35,801 nt of DNA from a virus (IMGVR_UViG_3300035661_000185:1-35801); one strand, 5' to 3'; positions 21,665 through 30,499 are shown, counted from the stretch's first letter. Notes: a model not told the origin generated them from the letters alone. Numbers and translations are program-made.

Positions 21665-23649
21665 GGGGCCACCTTGAAGGTCAGGGGCTTGCCATCCTTG
21701 CCCGGTACATAGTTGCGGCCATTTCGGAAGGCGTAACCGTCCGGCGTGCGCTCCAGTGGCAGGCGGCGCAGCTCGTCAGGGGTGAGGCTGCTTTTGTCTT
21801 TCAGCGTGTCGATCTGTTGCTGTACCTTGTCGGTGAACTTGTCACTTTCCATGCCGTAGGGCGGGATCACTTTCGAGCCGTTGTAATCCACGATGCCACC
21901 AGTCACAAACCGAATGGCGCGCTCCAGAATTCCAGTGTCCAGGATGCCATCGTTCTTGCCCTCGTCCTTAGCCAGAACAGCATAGATCGCGCGCACACCT
22001 GCATAGGCAATTTCGTTACTCTTTTCACCACGCGGCAGGGCGTCGCCCACGTACTTGTTGAACGCTGGCGCGATGGCATCTCCGCCTATGCTCTTTTCCT
22101 TTGGCATCAGCGTGGTCTTGTCCTGCAGCAGCTTGCGGCCTTCGAGCAGCAACTGGGCTACAGGTCGACCTTCGGTGGTTTTGTGGCCGTAGGACTCGGA
22201 TGTGCCGGCCAGTTTCATGACCGGATCAGCGCCGATCTGATCCATGGTGGCGCGGAAGGCCTCGCCCGACATGGTTTGCTTGAACATGCCCAGAAGTGCG
22301 CGCTGGTCGGTGGGGGTCATGGGCTCCAGCGCCTTCTTGACCATATCGGCCTCAGCATTGAACAGCAGGCGGGGCTGCACGTCCGGGCCGAACTGCTTCT
22401 TTGCAGCTGCCACAAAGGCCTCTCGGTCTTTCATGATGGCCGGAATCTGGCGCGGGTCTTGAATGGTTTGTGGAGTGAGTGGCTGGAATTCCTGCCCGGT
22501 GCGCAGCGCGACCGCCTGCAAGGGTTCTTCCTGCAGTGTCTTGACGAAACTGTCATGCGCAGCGGTCAGCGTGTCGAGCAGCTTCTTTTCACGCGCGGGA
22601 TAGTCGGCACCCTTGGATGACAGCTCAGCGCGCATGCCATCGATGATCGACTGTTGCTCCACTGGTGACTTGGCCATGATGGACTGCACCGACTTGGCCA
22701 GATCGAGCACATCCTGAAATCGTTTTTCGTAGGCTGTGCCTTTGACCGTGGAGAAGTCCACCGCGATGCGGTTCTCAGACACCGGGATGCCGGTCATCAC
22801 ATCGGCCTCTAACTTGTCGGTGGTCTTCTCTGCCAGGGCGTCGGCTTTGTCAGCCAGCATGTTGGCCTTGTTCTCTAGCCGGATGATGTGGGTGGTGACG
22901 CCGCTCAGGATGGCATTGCGCTTGTTGGTATCGAGCTTGTTGGCATAGAACCCATCAGCATCCGTGAGTTGGTGGCTCAAGTCCTTGAGTCCGTCCAGGT
23001 TGTCGCGGTTCTGCATGGCTGACTGGGTGGCTTGGTTCGTCCAGTTCTGATCCTTGAAGTCCTGCAGCTGCTTGGACACATCGGCATGGTTCAGCCCTGC
23101 CTGATGCGCCAGAGGGGTGAAGGCCTCGGCTTGCGCATTGATCTTCTCGATGTCCGCATTGGGCATACCGCCCAACTTCCCCAGCTTGTCGAGCACCTGC
23201 CCCCATTGGGCCTTGAAGTCGGCGCGCTGTGCTTCCAGTACCGAATGGTCAATGGTGACCTGACCGCCAAAGTCCAGGCGCTTGACACCGCGTTGCAAGT
23301 TTTCAGCAGTGGCCGGGTCAATGCCTTCGATCTTGGGAATCTCGATCTTGCTGACTGCATCGCTGTAGGCCTGCTTTGCCTCGGTGTAGGGAATTTCCCC
23401 GTTTTGCACCTTGGCGTGAATGTCATCGGTGACCGTCTTGACGTTGATCTCATGGTCGAGAATGGCATTTGCCGCTTTGGCCCGCGCCAGCTCGGTATTC
23501 TTCTGGAACATGTCTGTGGCGATGCCCATGCCCGCCTGCGCGATGTTCTGCACCCCGCTGCTGACATCAAACGCACCGGCCGGAATGTTGACCTGTGGGG
23601 CCTGCTGCGGGAGCGCTTGGCCAAAACCAGTATTGACTGGAATTTGCAT
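21661..23649 (-). CDS. Internal virion protein, helical (T7 gp15-like position)
   Basis: 662 residues from the ATG at 23649, chosen because GGAGG lies six bases upstream; the longer frame has none. The N-terminus (MQIPVNTGFGQALPQQAPQV) is flexible and Pro/Gln-rich. Most of the rest is long amphipathic helix with coiled-coil character (NTELARAKAANAILDHEINV). No Cys and no membrane segment are seen. It sits between the small MCDP-type protein and the polyvalent protein, the place of gp15 in T7-like ejection gene sets. Sequence similarity to gp15 itself is not visible. Confidence 0.75.
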   Translation of the reverse strand: MQIPVNTGFGQALPQQAPQVNIPAGAFDVSSGVQNIAQAGMGIATDMFQKNTELARAKAANAILDHEINVKTVTDDIHAKVQNGEIPYTEAKQAYSDAVSKIEIPKIEGIDPATAENLQRGVKRLDFGGQVTIDHSVLEAQRADFKAQWGQVLDKLGKLGGMPNADIEKINAQAEAFTPLAHQAGLNHADVSKQLQDFKDQNWTNQATQSAMQNRDNLDGLKDLSHQLTDADGFYANKLDTNKRNAILSGVTTHIIRLENKANMLADKADALAEKTTDKLEADVMTGIPVSENRIAVDFSTVKGTAYEKRFQDVLDLAKSVQSIMAKSPVEQQSIIDGMRAELSSKGADYPAREKKLLDTLTAAHDSFVKTLQEEPLQAVALRTGQEFQPLTPQTIQDPRQIPAIMKDREAFVAAAKKQFGPDVQPRLLFNAEADMVKKALEPMTPTDQRALLGMFKQTMSGEAFRATMDQIGADPVMKLAGTSESYGHKTTEGRPVAQLLLEGRKLLQDKTTLMPKEKSIGGDAIAPAFNKYVGDALPRGEKSNEIAYAGVRAIYAVLAKDEGKNDGILDTGILERAIRFVTGGIVDYNGSKVIPPYGMESDKFTDKVQQQIDTLKDKSSLTPDELRRLPLERTPDGYAFRNGRNYVPGKDGKPLTFKVAP

Positions 23650-23650
23650 A

Positions 23651-24127
23651 TCAGCCTCCTGCTTTGGGTGTTGTCTTCCAACCGGGTTGGATGGTGATCT
23701 TTCCACCGGCACCCAGCGCGGTGCTGATGCCAGTCAGATAGCCATTCTTTTCAGCGTTGGCCCCCGCCGTGCGTGTCAACGAGGCCTCGATCTCTTGTTC
23801 ACTGGCGCGGCGTTCACCGTTCAGGATGGACATGTAGGCATCGTGCTCGGTGTCTTGGTAAATCTGGCGATTGGCCTCGCCTGCGCTGCCCTCGCCCACC
23901 ACCACACCGGATGCCGCCGCCGCAACGTCTGACGAGGCAATGGCAAAGCGCTGTTGCTTGCGGATCATCTGGGCTTGCGCCAGTGCGTCATCACGCGCAA
24001 CACGTGCGGAGTAGTCCATCTGTGAGGCTTGTGCTTTCGCCATCGCGTTGGAGGCTTCGCCCTGCTGGATGCCGCCCATGACGCTCATACCGGCTGATCC
24101 GGCCATCATTGAAATTGGGTCACACAT
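23651..24127 (-). CDS. Small internal virion protein (gp14-like position, MCDP N-terminus)
   Basis: 158 residues from the ATG at 24127 (GGAG nine bases upstream). It starts MCDPISMMAGSAGMSVMGG, a Cys-Asp-Pro start followed by a hydrophobic helix that is common in small podovirus virion proteins. An Ala/Gln-rich helical body follows (MDYSARVARDDALAQAQMIR). In T7 the corresponding gp14 forms the outer-membrane part of the ejection channel. Another gene at 33099-33383 begins with a similar MCEP signature, suggesting a shared origin or membrane-targeting role. Confidence 0.7.
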   Translation of the reverse strand: MCDPISMMAGSAGMSVMGGIQQGEASNAMAKAQASQMDYSARVARDDALAQAQMIRKQQRFAIASSDVAAAASGVVVGEGSAGEANRQIYQDTEHDAYMSILNGERRASEQEIEASLTRTAGANAEKNGYLTGISTALGAGGKITIQPGWKTTPKAGG

Positions 24128-24129
24128 GG

Positions 24130-24582
24130 TTATCTGCTCCAGTGAAAATAAAAGAAGGCATCGTTGGGCCCTTGGGGTGTTTCGAGTTCGAGGGTGAAGC
24201 CGCACCACGACAGCCAGCGAATGGCAGTCCAGTGCTCGTTGTGCACCAGGTTGTGAAGGTGGTTGAATTTCTCTTGCATCTGGCCGACTACCTTGCGGGA
24301 CAGCGCCATGCCATCGCGCGGGTGCTTTCTAAATTCGGGTGTGGCCACCATCCAGGGGATGCCGGTATTCGGATGGCGCGTGTCAGGCACACAGCCGAAC
24401 AGGGCTACCGGCTCAGCGTCATCCTTGACTACCAGGCCCACGATCACCGAGTTTGATATGCCATCGAGGATGGATTCCATAGGATCCAGTCCTGCAGCCG
24501 CCAGCTCTGCCGCATCTTCTTGGGAGATATTGAGCAGGACGTACAGAACCTGATCGTCATTGATAGGAGAAATGGTCAGCAT
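24130..24582 (-). CDS. T7 gp13-like acetyltransferase-fold protein
   Basis: 150 residues. The order of elements, LVVKDDAEPVALFGCVP, GIPWMVATPEFRKHPRD, then LVHNEHWTAIRWLSWCGFTL, is that of the phage T7 gp13 family, which has a GNAT acetyltransferase-like fold. The WLSWCGF segment is the usual GNAT end. In T7, gp13 is needed for virion assembly around the internal core. It is tightly spaced (2 bases) on both sides within the tail and ejection genes. Whether it acetylates anything is unknown. Confidence 0.8.
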   Translation of the reverse strand: MLTISPINDDQVLYVLLNISQEDAAELAAAGLDPMESILDGISNSVIVGLVVKDDAEPVALFGCVPDTRHPNTGIPWMVATPEFRKHPRDGMALSRKVVGQMQEKFNHLHNLVHNEHWTAIRWLSWCGFTLELETPQGPNDAFFYFHWSR

Positions 24583-24584
24583 GT

Positions 24585-26822
24585 TCAGTCGTTCACAGTG
24601 ATTTTTCGGACAACAGAAAGCAGGTGCATGGGCAGCGGCTGGTCTTGCACGATGGACAGCTCAGAGCGGCCCCGTTCCCAGCCCAGCATTTCAATGCGTA
24701 GCAGGCCGGAATACATGGGGGGCGGTTGATCTAGCACGGCGGGGCCAAAGTGGCGGAATGGCACGTCCTGATCACGGCCTTCGCCATCGATCACCTGCGC
24801 GCCAAGCGTGTTGTAGAAGCGCATCGTCAGCTCGCGCATGCTCATGCTGTTGCCCTGCGCAGTACCGGTGCCGGTGCCGACCTCGGGTGTGAGCAGCTTG
24901 ATGGTGCTCTTGAAGTGCAGGCCAATCAGCGTGCGCTTGGATGACCGGGGCAGTGTGATCTGGCCAGCGGTCACCACCTGCTGCGGCATGGGTGAACCAT
25001 CGGCCACGATATCGACCGTCTTGCCTTCTAGGTGGCCCAGCCCGGTGAATACCGTCTGTCCGGCCACGTTGTCGATCACGATTCCAGCATCCACTGTGCA
25101 ACCGTAGGTCAGGATCGTGGCCAATGGCGGCATGGCCAGGGGATCCACTGCCACCGGATAGATCGGCTGGAAAGTGTTGTCCAGGTACTCCACATAGCGC
25201 TTGGTCACGCCGTTGATGGTGCGGCGCACGATGACCCACAACTGATCCTGCGTCCCAATTGGAATGGTGCTCACCGATTCCACTGCACCATCGGTGTAAT
25301 GCCGTGCCCAGCCGTTCACCTGTTGGTCTCGGTCAAGCGTGCAGCTAATCAGCGTGCCATCGGTCAGCACCATCCAGAGCATTTGGTCTGGGTCTTGCTG
25401 GTAGGCCATGGATACAACGCCAGTAGTGGTGATGTGCTCAGCCAATACAGTCAGGTCGGGCGCTTGGTAGCCATCGATCTGAAAGGAGTACGACATCGCG
25501 CGCACCTTTCGGCCAGAGCGCTGCACAAAGATGCATTCTTTGCCAACCAGCAGCGGGCGCACGATCTTGGAGCCATAGCCAGTTTGTGGCTTGATCTGCA
25601 CGTTTGTGGGGGTGATGGGCTTCTCATTGCCTCCAGCCATGGACAGCTCACCACCATAGGTGTGGATCAGCATGGATCGATTGGAGACAAGATAGCTGAT
25701 CGGGTTGATCTCATCGCTGCTGATCGTGAAGATGCAGGCATCACTGTCCGCCGAACCCTTGGTGAAGTCGTAATACAGAGCGGTGCGGCTTCCCCAGATC
25801 GTTTGCGGGTACTTGGTGGAACCGGCGCACCAAAGCCGCTGCTCATGCAGGGTGCCGGTGCGTGGGTAGCCGTTGGCTGCGCTCCACACCGTTGCTTCCA
25901 GTGACCAGGACAAGGCCGGGGCCAGCGTGGCAGAGGTCAGCACCGTGACCACCGTTGCCGCCACGATGGTGTCAGAGGTGAAGCCGGTGATCTTCGCGAT
26001 GCCTGTGTTCATCCGCACGTACTTGCCAACGTCTCCCGCGCGCCAGCCGGAATCGTCCAGTGTCAGGGTGATGGCAGCACCCACTGGGCCCACCGCGCTT
26101 GGCGTGACTGAGGTCTGTGGCGACAAATCCATGTTCCAGGAACCACTGGCCAGCGAAGTGCTCAGAAACGCATTGGTGACCGTGACGGTGACCACCGTGG
26201 TGGATGTGTAGCCTGTGATGGCGCCAATGCCTGCCAGCGCCGACAGGTTGCGCCCCACATCGCTGGGCAGGAATACCGCCGCTGCAGCCGTGGCAGTGAC
26301 TACACCCGACACTGCCGACAGCGTGAGCGTGGTGGCCGGTGACAGGCCTTGCTCATCAAATGGGGGCACCGTGAAGTTAACCGCCGACAAGTCCCACGAT
26401 GCATTGGTGAACCGGCGCAGGCGCTGCTGTGGCACCAGTGGGTGAAACAGGAACATCGTGTCAGCACCCTGCACGTAATCGATGTCCGGCAGCATGGCCT
26501 CGGTGTACGGAGTGACCAGTTCCACACCCAGATACACCCCGTTGGGCGAATAGATGCGCATGTACAGGTCACCAAACTCCAGCATGTAGGCCAGGTCTTT
26601 GCTGTAGATGAACTCGATCAGGCGGCTCTTTTTGTTGCTGGTCTTGGTTTCCTGAGCAAAGCGGGTTCCAGCGCGGCGCACTGCACCGCCATGGATTACC
26701 GGGTGGGCATTCTCCAGAATCTTGGCGGCGTTGCCGTAGCGGTCTACATCGGTGCGGCCATACATGCGGGGCGACAGCTCGCCCGCGGTGAAGTTGGTCT
26801 GCATTAAGCTCAAGCGAGGCAT
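24585..26822 (-). CDS. Tail tubular protein B (nozzle, T7 gp12-like)
   Basis: 745 residues from the ATG at 26822, preceded by GGAGGTGCT; the longer frame from 26876 overlaps the HNH gene. N-terminus LMQTNFTAGELSPRMYGRTD then AVRRAGTRFA are hallmark segments of podovirus nozzle proteins. The middle (residues about 170-330) is a Val/Thr-rich beta region with repeated DVGRNLSAL/DVGKYVRMN units that look like a duplicated carbohydrate-binding or immunoglobulin-like domain. It forms the distal part of the short tail. Confidence 0.93.
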   Translation of the reverse strand: MPRLSLMQTNFTAGELSPRMYGRTDVDRYGNAAKILENAHPVIHGGAVRRAGTRFAQETKTSNKKSRLIEFIYSKDLAYMLEFGDLYMRIYSPNGVYLGVELVTPYTEAMLPDIDYVQGADTMFLFHPLVPQQRLRRFTNASWDLSAVNFTVPPFDEQGLSPATTLTLSAVSGVVTATAAAAVFLPSDVGRNLSALAGIGAITGYTSTTVVTVTVTNAFLSTSLASGSWNMDLSPQTSVTPSAVGPVGAAITLTLDDSGWRAGDVGKYVRMNTGIAKITGFTSDTIVAATVVTVLTSATLAPALSWSLEATVWSAANGYPRTGTLHEQRLWCAGSTKYPQTIWGSRTALYYDFTKGSADSDACIFTISSDEINPISYLVSNRSMLIHTYGGELSMAGGNEKPITPTNVQIKPQTGYGSKIVRPLLVGKECIFVQRSGRKVRAMSYSFQIDGYQAPDLTVLAEHITTTGVVSMAYQQDPDQMLWMVLTDGTLISCTLDRDQQVNGWARHYTDGAVESVSTIPIGTQDQLWVIVRRTINGVTKRYVEYLDNTFQPIYPVAVDPLAMPPLATILTYGCTVDAGIVIDNVAGQTVFTGLGHLEGKTVDIVADGSPMPQQVVTAGQITLPRSSKRTLIGLHFKSTIKLLTPEVGTGTGTAQGNSMSMRELTMRFYNTLGAQVIDGEGRDQDVPFRHFGPAVLDQPPPMYSGLLRIEMLGWERGRSELSIVQDQPLPMHLLSVVRKITVND

Positions 26823-27256
26823 AGCACCTCCTTTGGATGGGAAAGCAGCATGTGCCGAACTGCCTGTTTTGTGCATCCGTACAGATCACCTATTGACTGC
26901 AGCGTTTCTCCATATGCTCTCTTTTTTGCGATCAATGGAAGGTCCTGCAAAGGTATTTTTCTCTGCAATCGTCCAGCAGCAAACGATGTCTGCATGTTCT
27001 CTCTGCGTGATCCAAGCGCCAAATGCTCTGGGTTGCTGCAAATTGGGTTGTGGCACAGGTGCATAACATCCTTTCCAGCCGGTATTTCACCTTTGTGAAT
27101 CTCATACGAGACACGGTGAGCCAGCTTCACGACTCGTTTCCCATCTGTGGTGATGTGGATCGCACCGTAGCCAGTTGAGACTTTGGCATCACGCCATGAC
27201 CAACATCCATCACCACGGATTACCTTTGCGAGATAGCGCTCTTGATGTTTATCCAT
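26810..27256 (-). CDS. Free-standing HNH endonuclease
   Basis: 148 residues from the ATG at 27256, right after the adaptor gene stop. The core has LAHRVSYEIHKGEIPAGKDV, then MHLCHNPICSNPEHLALGS and ENM, the HNH_3-type pattern with Cys/His zinc ligands. Residues about 110-140 (AYGETLQSIGDLYGCTKQAV) form an HTH for DNA binding. It is inserted between the two tail tube genes, which are normally adjacent, and overlaps the next gene start by 13 bases. This is typical of homing endonuclease genes that spread between related phages by cutting alleles lacking them. Confidence 0.9.
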   Translation of the reverse strand: MDKHQERYLAKVIRGDGCWSWRDAKVSTGYGAIHITTDGKRVVKLAHRVSYEIHKGEIPAGKDVMHLCHNPICSNPEHLALGSRRENMQTSFAAGRLQRKIPLQDLPLIAKKRAYGETLQSIGDLYGCTKQAVRHMLLSHPKEVLCLA

Positions 27257-27257
27257 G

Positions 27258-27845
27258 TCATTCAGCCCCGTTGCTACGCGGCGAGAAGCGTGCATTCAGC
27301 AGGCGGAAGTTACCCAGCGTCTCGGGCGGCTGATCCTGCGAATCAATGGTGCGGGCACGTTTCAGGATGGGCTCAATGGCTGTGTCGATCAGCTGCTCCA
27401 AGCTGGTGCTCTGGGTGATCGGGTAGGCCAGCACCTGACGCATGGCCAGCGTGACTGCCATCACCAGTAGCGGTGTCCACTTCGCTTCATTGTCGTTCTT
27501 GTAGAGGTAGCGCAGATTGACCAGAGAGGCATCGGTCAGTATCTTTCCGTCCTCCAGGTCGTAGTCGTCTTCATTGCCGGCCTCGCCCACCGCAAGGATG
27601 CGCAGGAAATCGGCCGGAAGAGTGAATTGATTAGTCCAGTCGAATGCAGGCTTGGCGGCATCGGGACTGAGTTGCACGCGGCGAATGCAGCAGTTCCATG
27701 GATGGGAACTGAGCACGTAGTCACGCACTGTGGGGTACAGGTTTGAGCACTGTCGCGCCCGGTCTGTGTTGTCGTCAAAGGAGGCGATGGTTTGCGCCCC
27801 GTTCATCAGTAATGCGTTTGAGCAGATTGAGACAGCGCTAGTCAT
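27258..27845 (-). CDS. Tail tubular protein A (adaptor, T7 gp11-like)
   Basis: 195 residues. The start SAVSICSNALLMNGAQTIAS, YPTVRDYVLSSHPWNCCIRR and FDWTNQFTLPADFLRIL are characteristic of the T7 gp11 adaptor family, which joins portal to nozzle. The C-terminal helical part (LVMAVTLAMRQVLAYPITQS) also fits. It lies just downstream of two tandem terminators, so its expression is probably lower than that of the capsid gene. Confidence 0.93.
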   Translation of the reverse strand: MTSAVSICSNALLMNGAQTIASFDDNTDRARQCSNLYPTVRDYVLSSHPWNCCIRRVQLSPDAAKPAFDWTNQFTLPADFLRILAVGEAGNEDDYDLEDGKILTDASLVNLRYLYKNDNEAKWTPLLVMAVTLAMRQVLAYPITQSTSLEQLIDTAIEPILKRARTIDSQDQPPETLGNFRLLNARFSPRSNGAE

Positions 27846-27859
27846 CTTTCGGGCCTTTC

Positions 27860-27891
27860 AAAAAGAACAGGGAGCACTAGGCCCCCTGTTC
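27860..27891 (-). terminator. Intrinsic terminator 2 (leftward), after capsid genes
   Basis: Read leftward: GAACAGGG pairs with CCCTGTTC around an 11-nt loop and is followed by TTTTT. The 8-bp perfect stem and T run make a good rho-independent terminator acting on minus-strand transcripts. Confidence 0.85.
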
Positions 27892-27893
27892 AT

Positions 27894-27916
27894 AAAAATC
27901 CCCAGGGAAGGGGATC
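27894..27916 (-). terminator. Intrinsic terminator 1 (leftward), after capsid genes
   Basis: Read leftward: ATCCCC pairs with GGGGAT around TTCCCT and is followed by TTTTT. It lies 10 bases after the stop of the protein at 27926-28423 and just before terminator 2. Tandem placement implies strong attenuation between head and tail genes. Confidence 0.85.
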
Positions 27917-27925
27917 AAGGAGACA

Positions 27926-28423
27926 TCAGTCAGTGACGTAAGGCATGGTTAGCGTGATCACTTGGCTGGCACCCAGAGCGGCACCAGCCACGGTGGAGAT
28001 CAGCGTGCAATCGTCAGTCGCGCTGGCAAAGTTGTTGCCAAACGAGTTGGAGTCGTCAGAGGTTTCAAACGATGCGCCGTTGGCACTGGCATACGTGGGT
28101 ACAGCGGAACCGGCGGTGGTGACAGCAGTCGCGGCCAAGTGGCGTGCAGCCGAAACGTTGTCACCCAGGTTGAGCGTGGACGATGCAGCGCCAGCCGACC
28201 ATTCCATGCGGCCCAGGTGACCGATGACGCGCGCCTTGACGGGCAGCTTGCCCCAAACGATCTTGTCGCCAATGGCGGGCATGCCGGTAGCCGGAGCGGT
28301 GTAAGTGCTCTGGAACAGGCGCAGGCGACCATTGAACTTGTTCGCCTTGACGCGGTTAGTGAGCGGCTGTCCAAAGGCCGGGCCATTGACTGCTGTTTGC
28401 AGGTCTGAATAAAAGAGTGCCAT
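27926..28423 (-). CDS. Probable head decoration or minor head protein
   Basis: 165 residues with a strong ribosome site (AGGAGAA). Composition is Ala/Thr/Ser/Gly-rich and beta-like (TAPATGMPAIGDKIVWGKL, then NLGDNVSAARHLAATAVTTA), with few charged residues, as in capsid cement proteins. It directly follows the major capsid gene and precedes the terminators, so it is among the most expressed late genes. No specific family is recognised; the call rests on composition and context. Confidence 0.65.
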   Translation of the reverse strand: MALFYSDLQTAVNGPAFGQPLTNRVKANKFNGRLRLFQSTYTAPATGMPAIGDKIVWGKLPVKARVIGHLGRMEWSAGAASSTLNLGDNVSAARHLAATAVTTAGSAVPTYASANGASFETSDDSNSFGNNFASATDDCTLISTVAGAALGASQVITLTMPYVTD

Positions 28424-28458
28424 GGTGTGGTTCTCCTAGAGTTGGGTGATGGAGGTGC

Positions 28459-29355
28459 TTATTCCAAGCAACCGATTTCCACAACGCCTTCGTCTTCCAG
28501 GCGGGTGGCTGCGATGGACATGCGGGCGTAAACCTGCACGCTGTAGTTCTTTCCGGGCAGCACGTCGATGCTGGAAACAATGTCCTTGCCAATGCCCAGG
28601 CCGATACACGACTTGGCGTAGGCAATGCCGAAGCGGGTGCTCACTGTGGAATCGCGGTACAGACGCTCGGAGCGCACGAATTTGAAGCCAAGGAAGGTGT
28701 CGATCTGGCCCTGAGACAGCGCCTTCACGTTGTTGTAGTCCACCGACTTAATTTCAGTCGTGCCGTACAAGTTGGTCAGCATCTTGCTGTTGACCACGAT
28801 CACGCGAGAAGACTGTTCGCTGTTGGACTGGCCATCAGCAGCCATGCTCTGGTCATCGTCCACCTCATTGGCGTCCAAGATTTCCTTGGTAGCCAGCAGC
28901 TTGGCCAAGGTCAGCGAGGTGCCACCCACGGCGATCTTCTGCGCAGCTGGCAGAGCGATCAAACCGGAGTTGGTGCGTGCATTACCGCGAGCAGCTGCAA
29001 TGATGATGTCGTCCTTGGCGCGGTTCAGCGCGGCAACGGCCAACTGGCTGTAAGGCGAGGTGGGATCCGCAAGCATGCGAATCTTGTCCATTTCGTCCAC
29101 CAACTCAGCCCAGCCCTTGTCTTGCAGATCAAGCCAGCGGCGTGAGTGCGGGACTTCGACGTACTTGGTATCAGCGTGTCGGCTGGTGATGTCATAGGCT
29201 TCGGCTTTGCCGACGCGCTCGACGGATTTGGATTGACCGACGATGCCGGATTCGATTTGGCACCATGGCGCAAGGCGACTCTGGCGTTGTTGATACAGCG
29301 TTCGGAAGTTTGTGCCGTACTGCTGCACCATTGCTTCGGTGACTTGAAAGCTCAT
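28459..29355 (-). CDS. Major capsid protein
   Basis: 298 residues with ribosome site AGGAG. The sequence includes MVQQYGTNFRTLYQQRQSRL, YDITSRHADTKYVEVPHSRR and a C-terminal FGIAYAKSCIGLGIGKDIVS segment, a pattern I associate with a capsid protein family of BPP-1-like podoviruses. It would have the HK97 fold. It follows the scaffold gene and a 195-base noncoding stretch that may help set its high expression. Length suits an HK97-type subunit without a fused protease. Confidence 0.85.
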   Translation of the reverse strand: MSFQVTEAMVQQYGTNFRTLYQQRQSRLAPWCQIESGIVGQSKSVERVGKAEAYDITSRHADTKYVEVPHSRRWLDLQDKGWAELVDEMDKIRMLADPTSPYSQLAVAALNRAKDDIIIAAARGNARTNSGLIALPAAQKIAVGGTSLTLAKLLATKEILDANEVDDDQSMAADGQSNSEQSSRVIVVNSKMLTNLYGTTEIKSVDYNNVKALSQGQIDTFLGFKFVRSERLYRDSTVSTRFGIAYAKSCIGLGIGKDIVSSIDVLPGKNYSVQVYARMSIAATRLEDEGVVEIGCLE

Positions 29356-29550
29356 GATCTGGCTCCTGAAAGTTGAACGGGTTTAAGTTCGCCTACTCAG
29401 GTGATCCCTTACGGGGCCTTAGATTACGGCGATGAACACCGGCTACCGTGTGCACCATCGGGCTTCACTTCCGGTGATCTGCATGCCACTGCAGGCCGGG
29501 AATAAAGCGATGGTCTTATGTAGAGGTGGCGGAATCCAGCCAGAAGCAGG
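29356..29550. other. 195-bp noncoding stretch between scaffold and capsid genes
   Basis: No convincing frame. It holds one copy of the repeated late motif (29526-29543) close to the scaffold stop, and GGTGATC twice. I see no clear sigma70 promoter on the minus strand and no terminator. It is the longest gap inside the otherwise tightly packed late operon, so a regulatory, RNA-stability or packaging function is possible. Confidence 0.6.
29526..29543. repeat. 18-bp late-region motif, copy 2 (intergenic)
   Basis: GTGGCGGAATCCAGCCAG on the plus strand, 8 bases past the scaffold stop. It is identical over all 18 bases to 33780-33797 and over 16 bases to 14400-14415. Confidence 0.9.
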
Positions 29551-30480
29551 CTAGACGGTTCCGAAGACCATGGAGCCGGTGGTTTTGGGCTTGCTGCCGT
29601 AGGTGCGTTCGTAGAACGATTGAACCTTTTGCAGAGTGGCAGCATGGTCGGGGTGGTTCTTGTCCCAGTAGGCTGGAGTCTTCTGCAGCGACTCGGCAGT
29701 TTGCTCGGTGATGCCAGCAGCTCCAGCCGGTGCGCTTCGGTCTTCGCCCAACTCCTTGCCAACACTGGCCAGCATCTTTATCAGGCGCGGATCGTTGCCA
29801 TGGTCTTTCAGGATGGCCTCTAAATCTTCACCGCCATAGGCCTTGGCTGCGTTGTAGGCCTGCTGCACGTTCTTGGTGTAGTCTGCATCCGACTTCCACA
29901 CCTCTTTGAGCGTGGCCGTGCATTCGTCAGCGCTGAGCTTGGACAGTGCACCACCGATGGCGGGCAGGCGCTCCAGGTACTGGCCGATCACCATGTCAAC
30001 CTGCTTTTGCGACATGCCTGCGGCGTGCGCATCGGTCATGAAGGACTTGAGCATGGGATCAGCGGACAGGTCTTCCGCCTTGAACTGCTCGGCCAGCTTC
30101 TCGGGGATGTTCACCTTGTACTCATCGGCGCTCTTTGGGGGAATGTCACCAGCACCCAAACGCTTCTCCAGGTGGCTGCGGTGCTCCTCGATCTTGCGGG
30201 CTGAGGCTTCCATGTCCATGGTTCCATCGTCCTTCATGATGCGGAACTTCTCAGGTATCCAGTCATTGGGGACGGGTGCAGCGGCTGCCGGTGGTGTACC
30301 GGCTGGCGGTGTGCCACTGGCCAGAACACTGGCGGGGGTTGCTGGTGCTGCGGGAGGGGTTACACCGGCTGGCGGATCACTTGCGTGTGCAGCAGCAGCT
30401 GGCGCGCCACCGGCTGGTGCATCACCACCACCGGCCGAGCCGGGTTCAGCGTTCAGGAAGGGAAAGCGCTTGCGTTTCAT
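29551..30480 (-). CDS. Scaffolding protein
   Basis: 309 residues from the second of two tandem ATGs (the first, at 30483, is only 3 bases from the GGAG site). Residues 10-75 are a Pro/Ala/Gly-rich disordered region (GGDAPAGGAPAAAAHASDPP). The rest is highly charged helix (NDWIPEKFRIMKDDGTMDME, then HRSHLEKRLGAGDIPPKSAD), typical of podovirus and BPP-1-like assembly scaffolds. It precedes the capsid gene. It would guide procapsid assembly and leave before or during packaging. Confidence 0.85.
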   Translation of the reverse strand: MKRKRFPFLNAEPGSAGGGDAPAGGAPAAAAHASDPPAGVTPPAAPATPASVLASGTPPAGTPPAAAAPVPNDWIPEKFRIMKDDGTMDMEASARKIEEHRSHLEKRLGAGDIPPKSADEYKVNIPEKLAEQFKAEDLSADPMLKSFMTDAHAAGMSQKQVDMVIGQYLERLPAIGGALSKLSADECTATLKEVWKSDADYTKNVQQAYNAAKAYGGEDLEAILKDHGNDPRLIKMLASVGKELGEDRSAPAGAAGITEQTAESLQKTPAYWDKNHPDHAATLQKVQSFYERTYGSKPKTTGSMVFGTV

Positions 30481-30499
30481 CATCTACTCCTTGTCAATG

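Noticed and set aside
21613-22620. 335-residue plus-strand frame, with similar long frames at 25032-25904, 18189-18935 and 17197-17907
   Set aside because: All are antisense shadows of well-supported virion genes, rich in His/Arg/Gln, with no ribosome sites or recognisable motifs.
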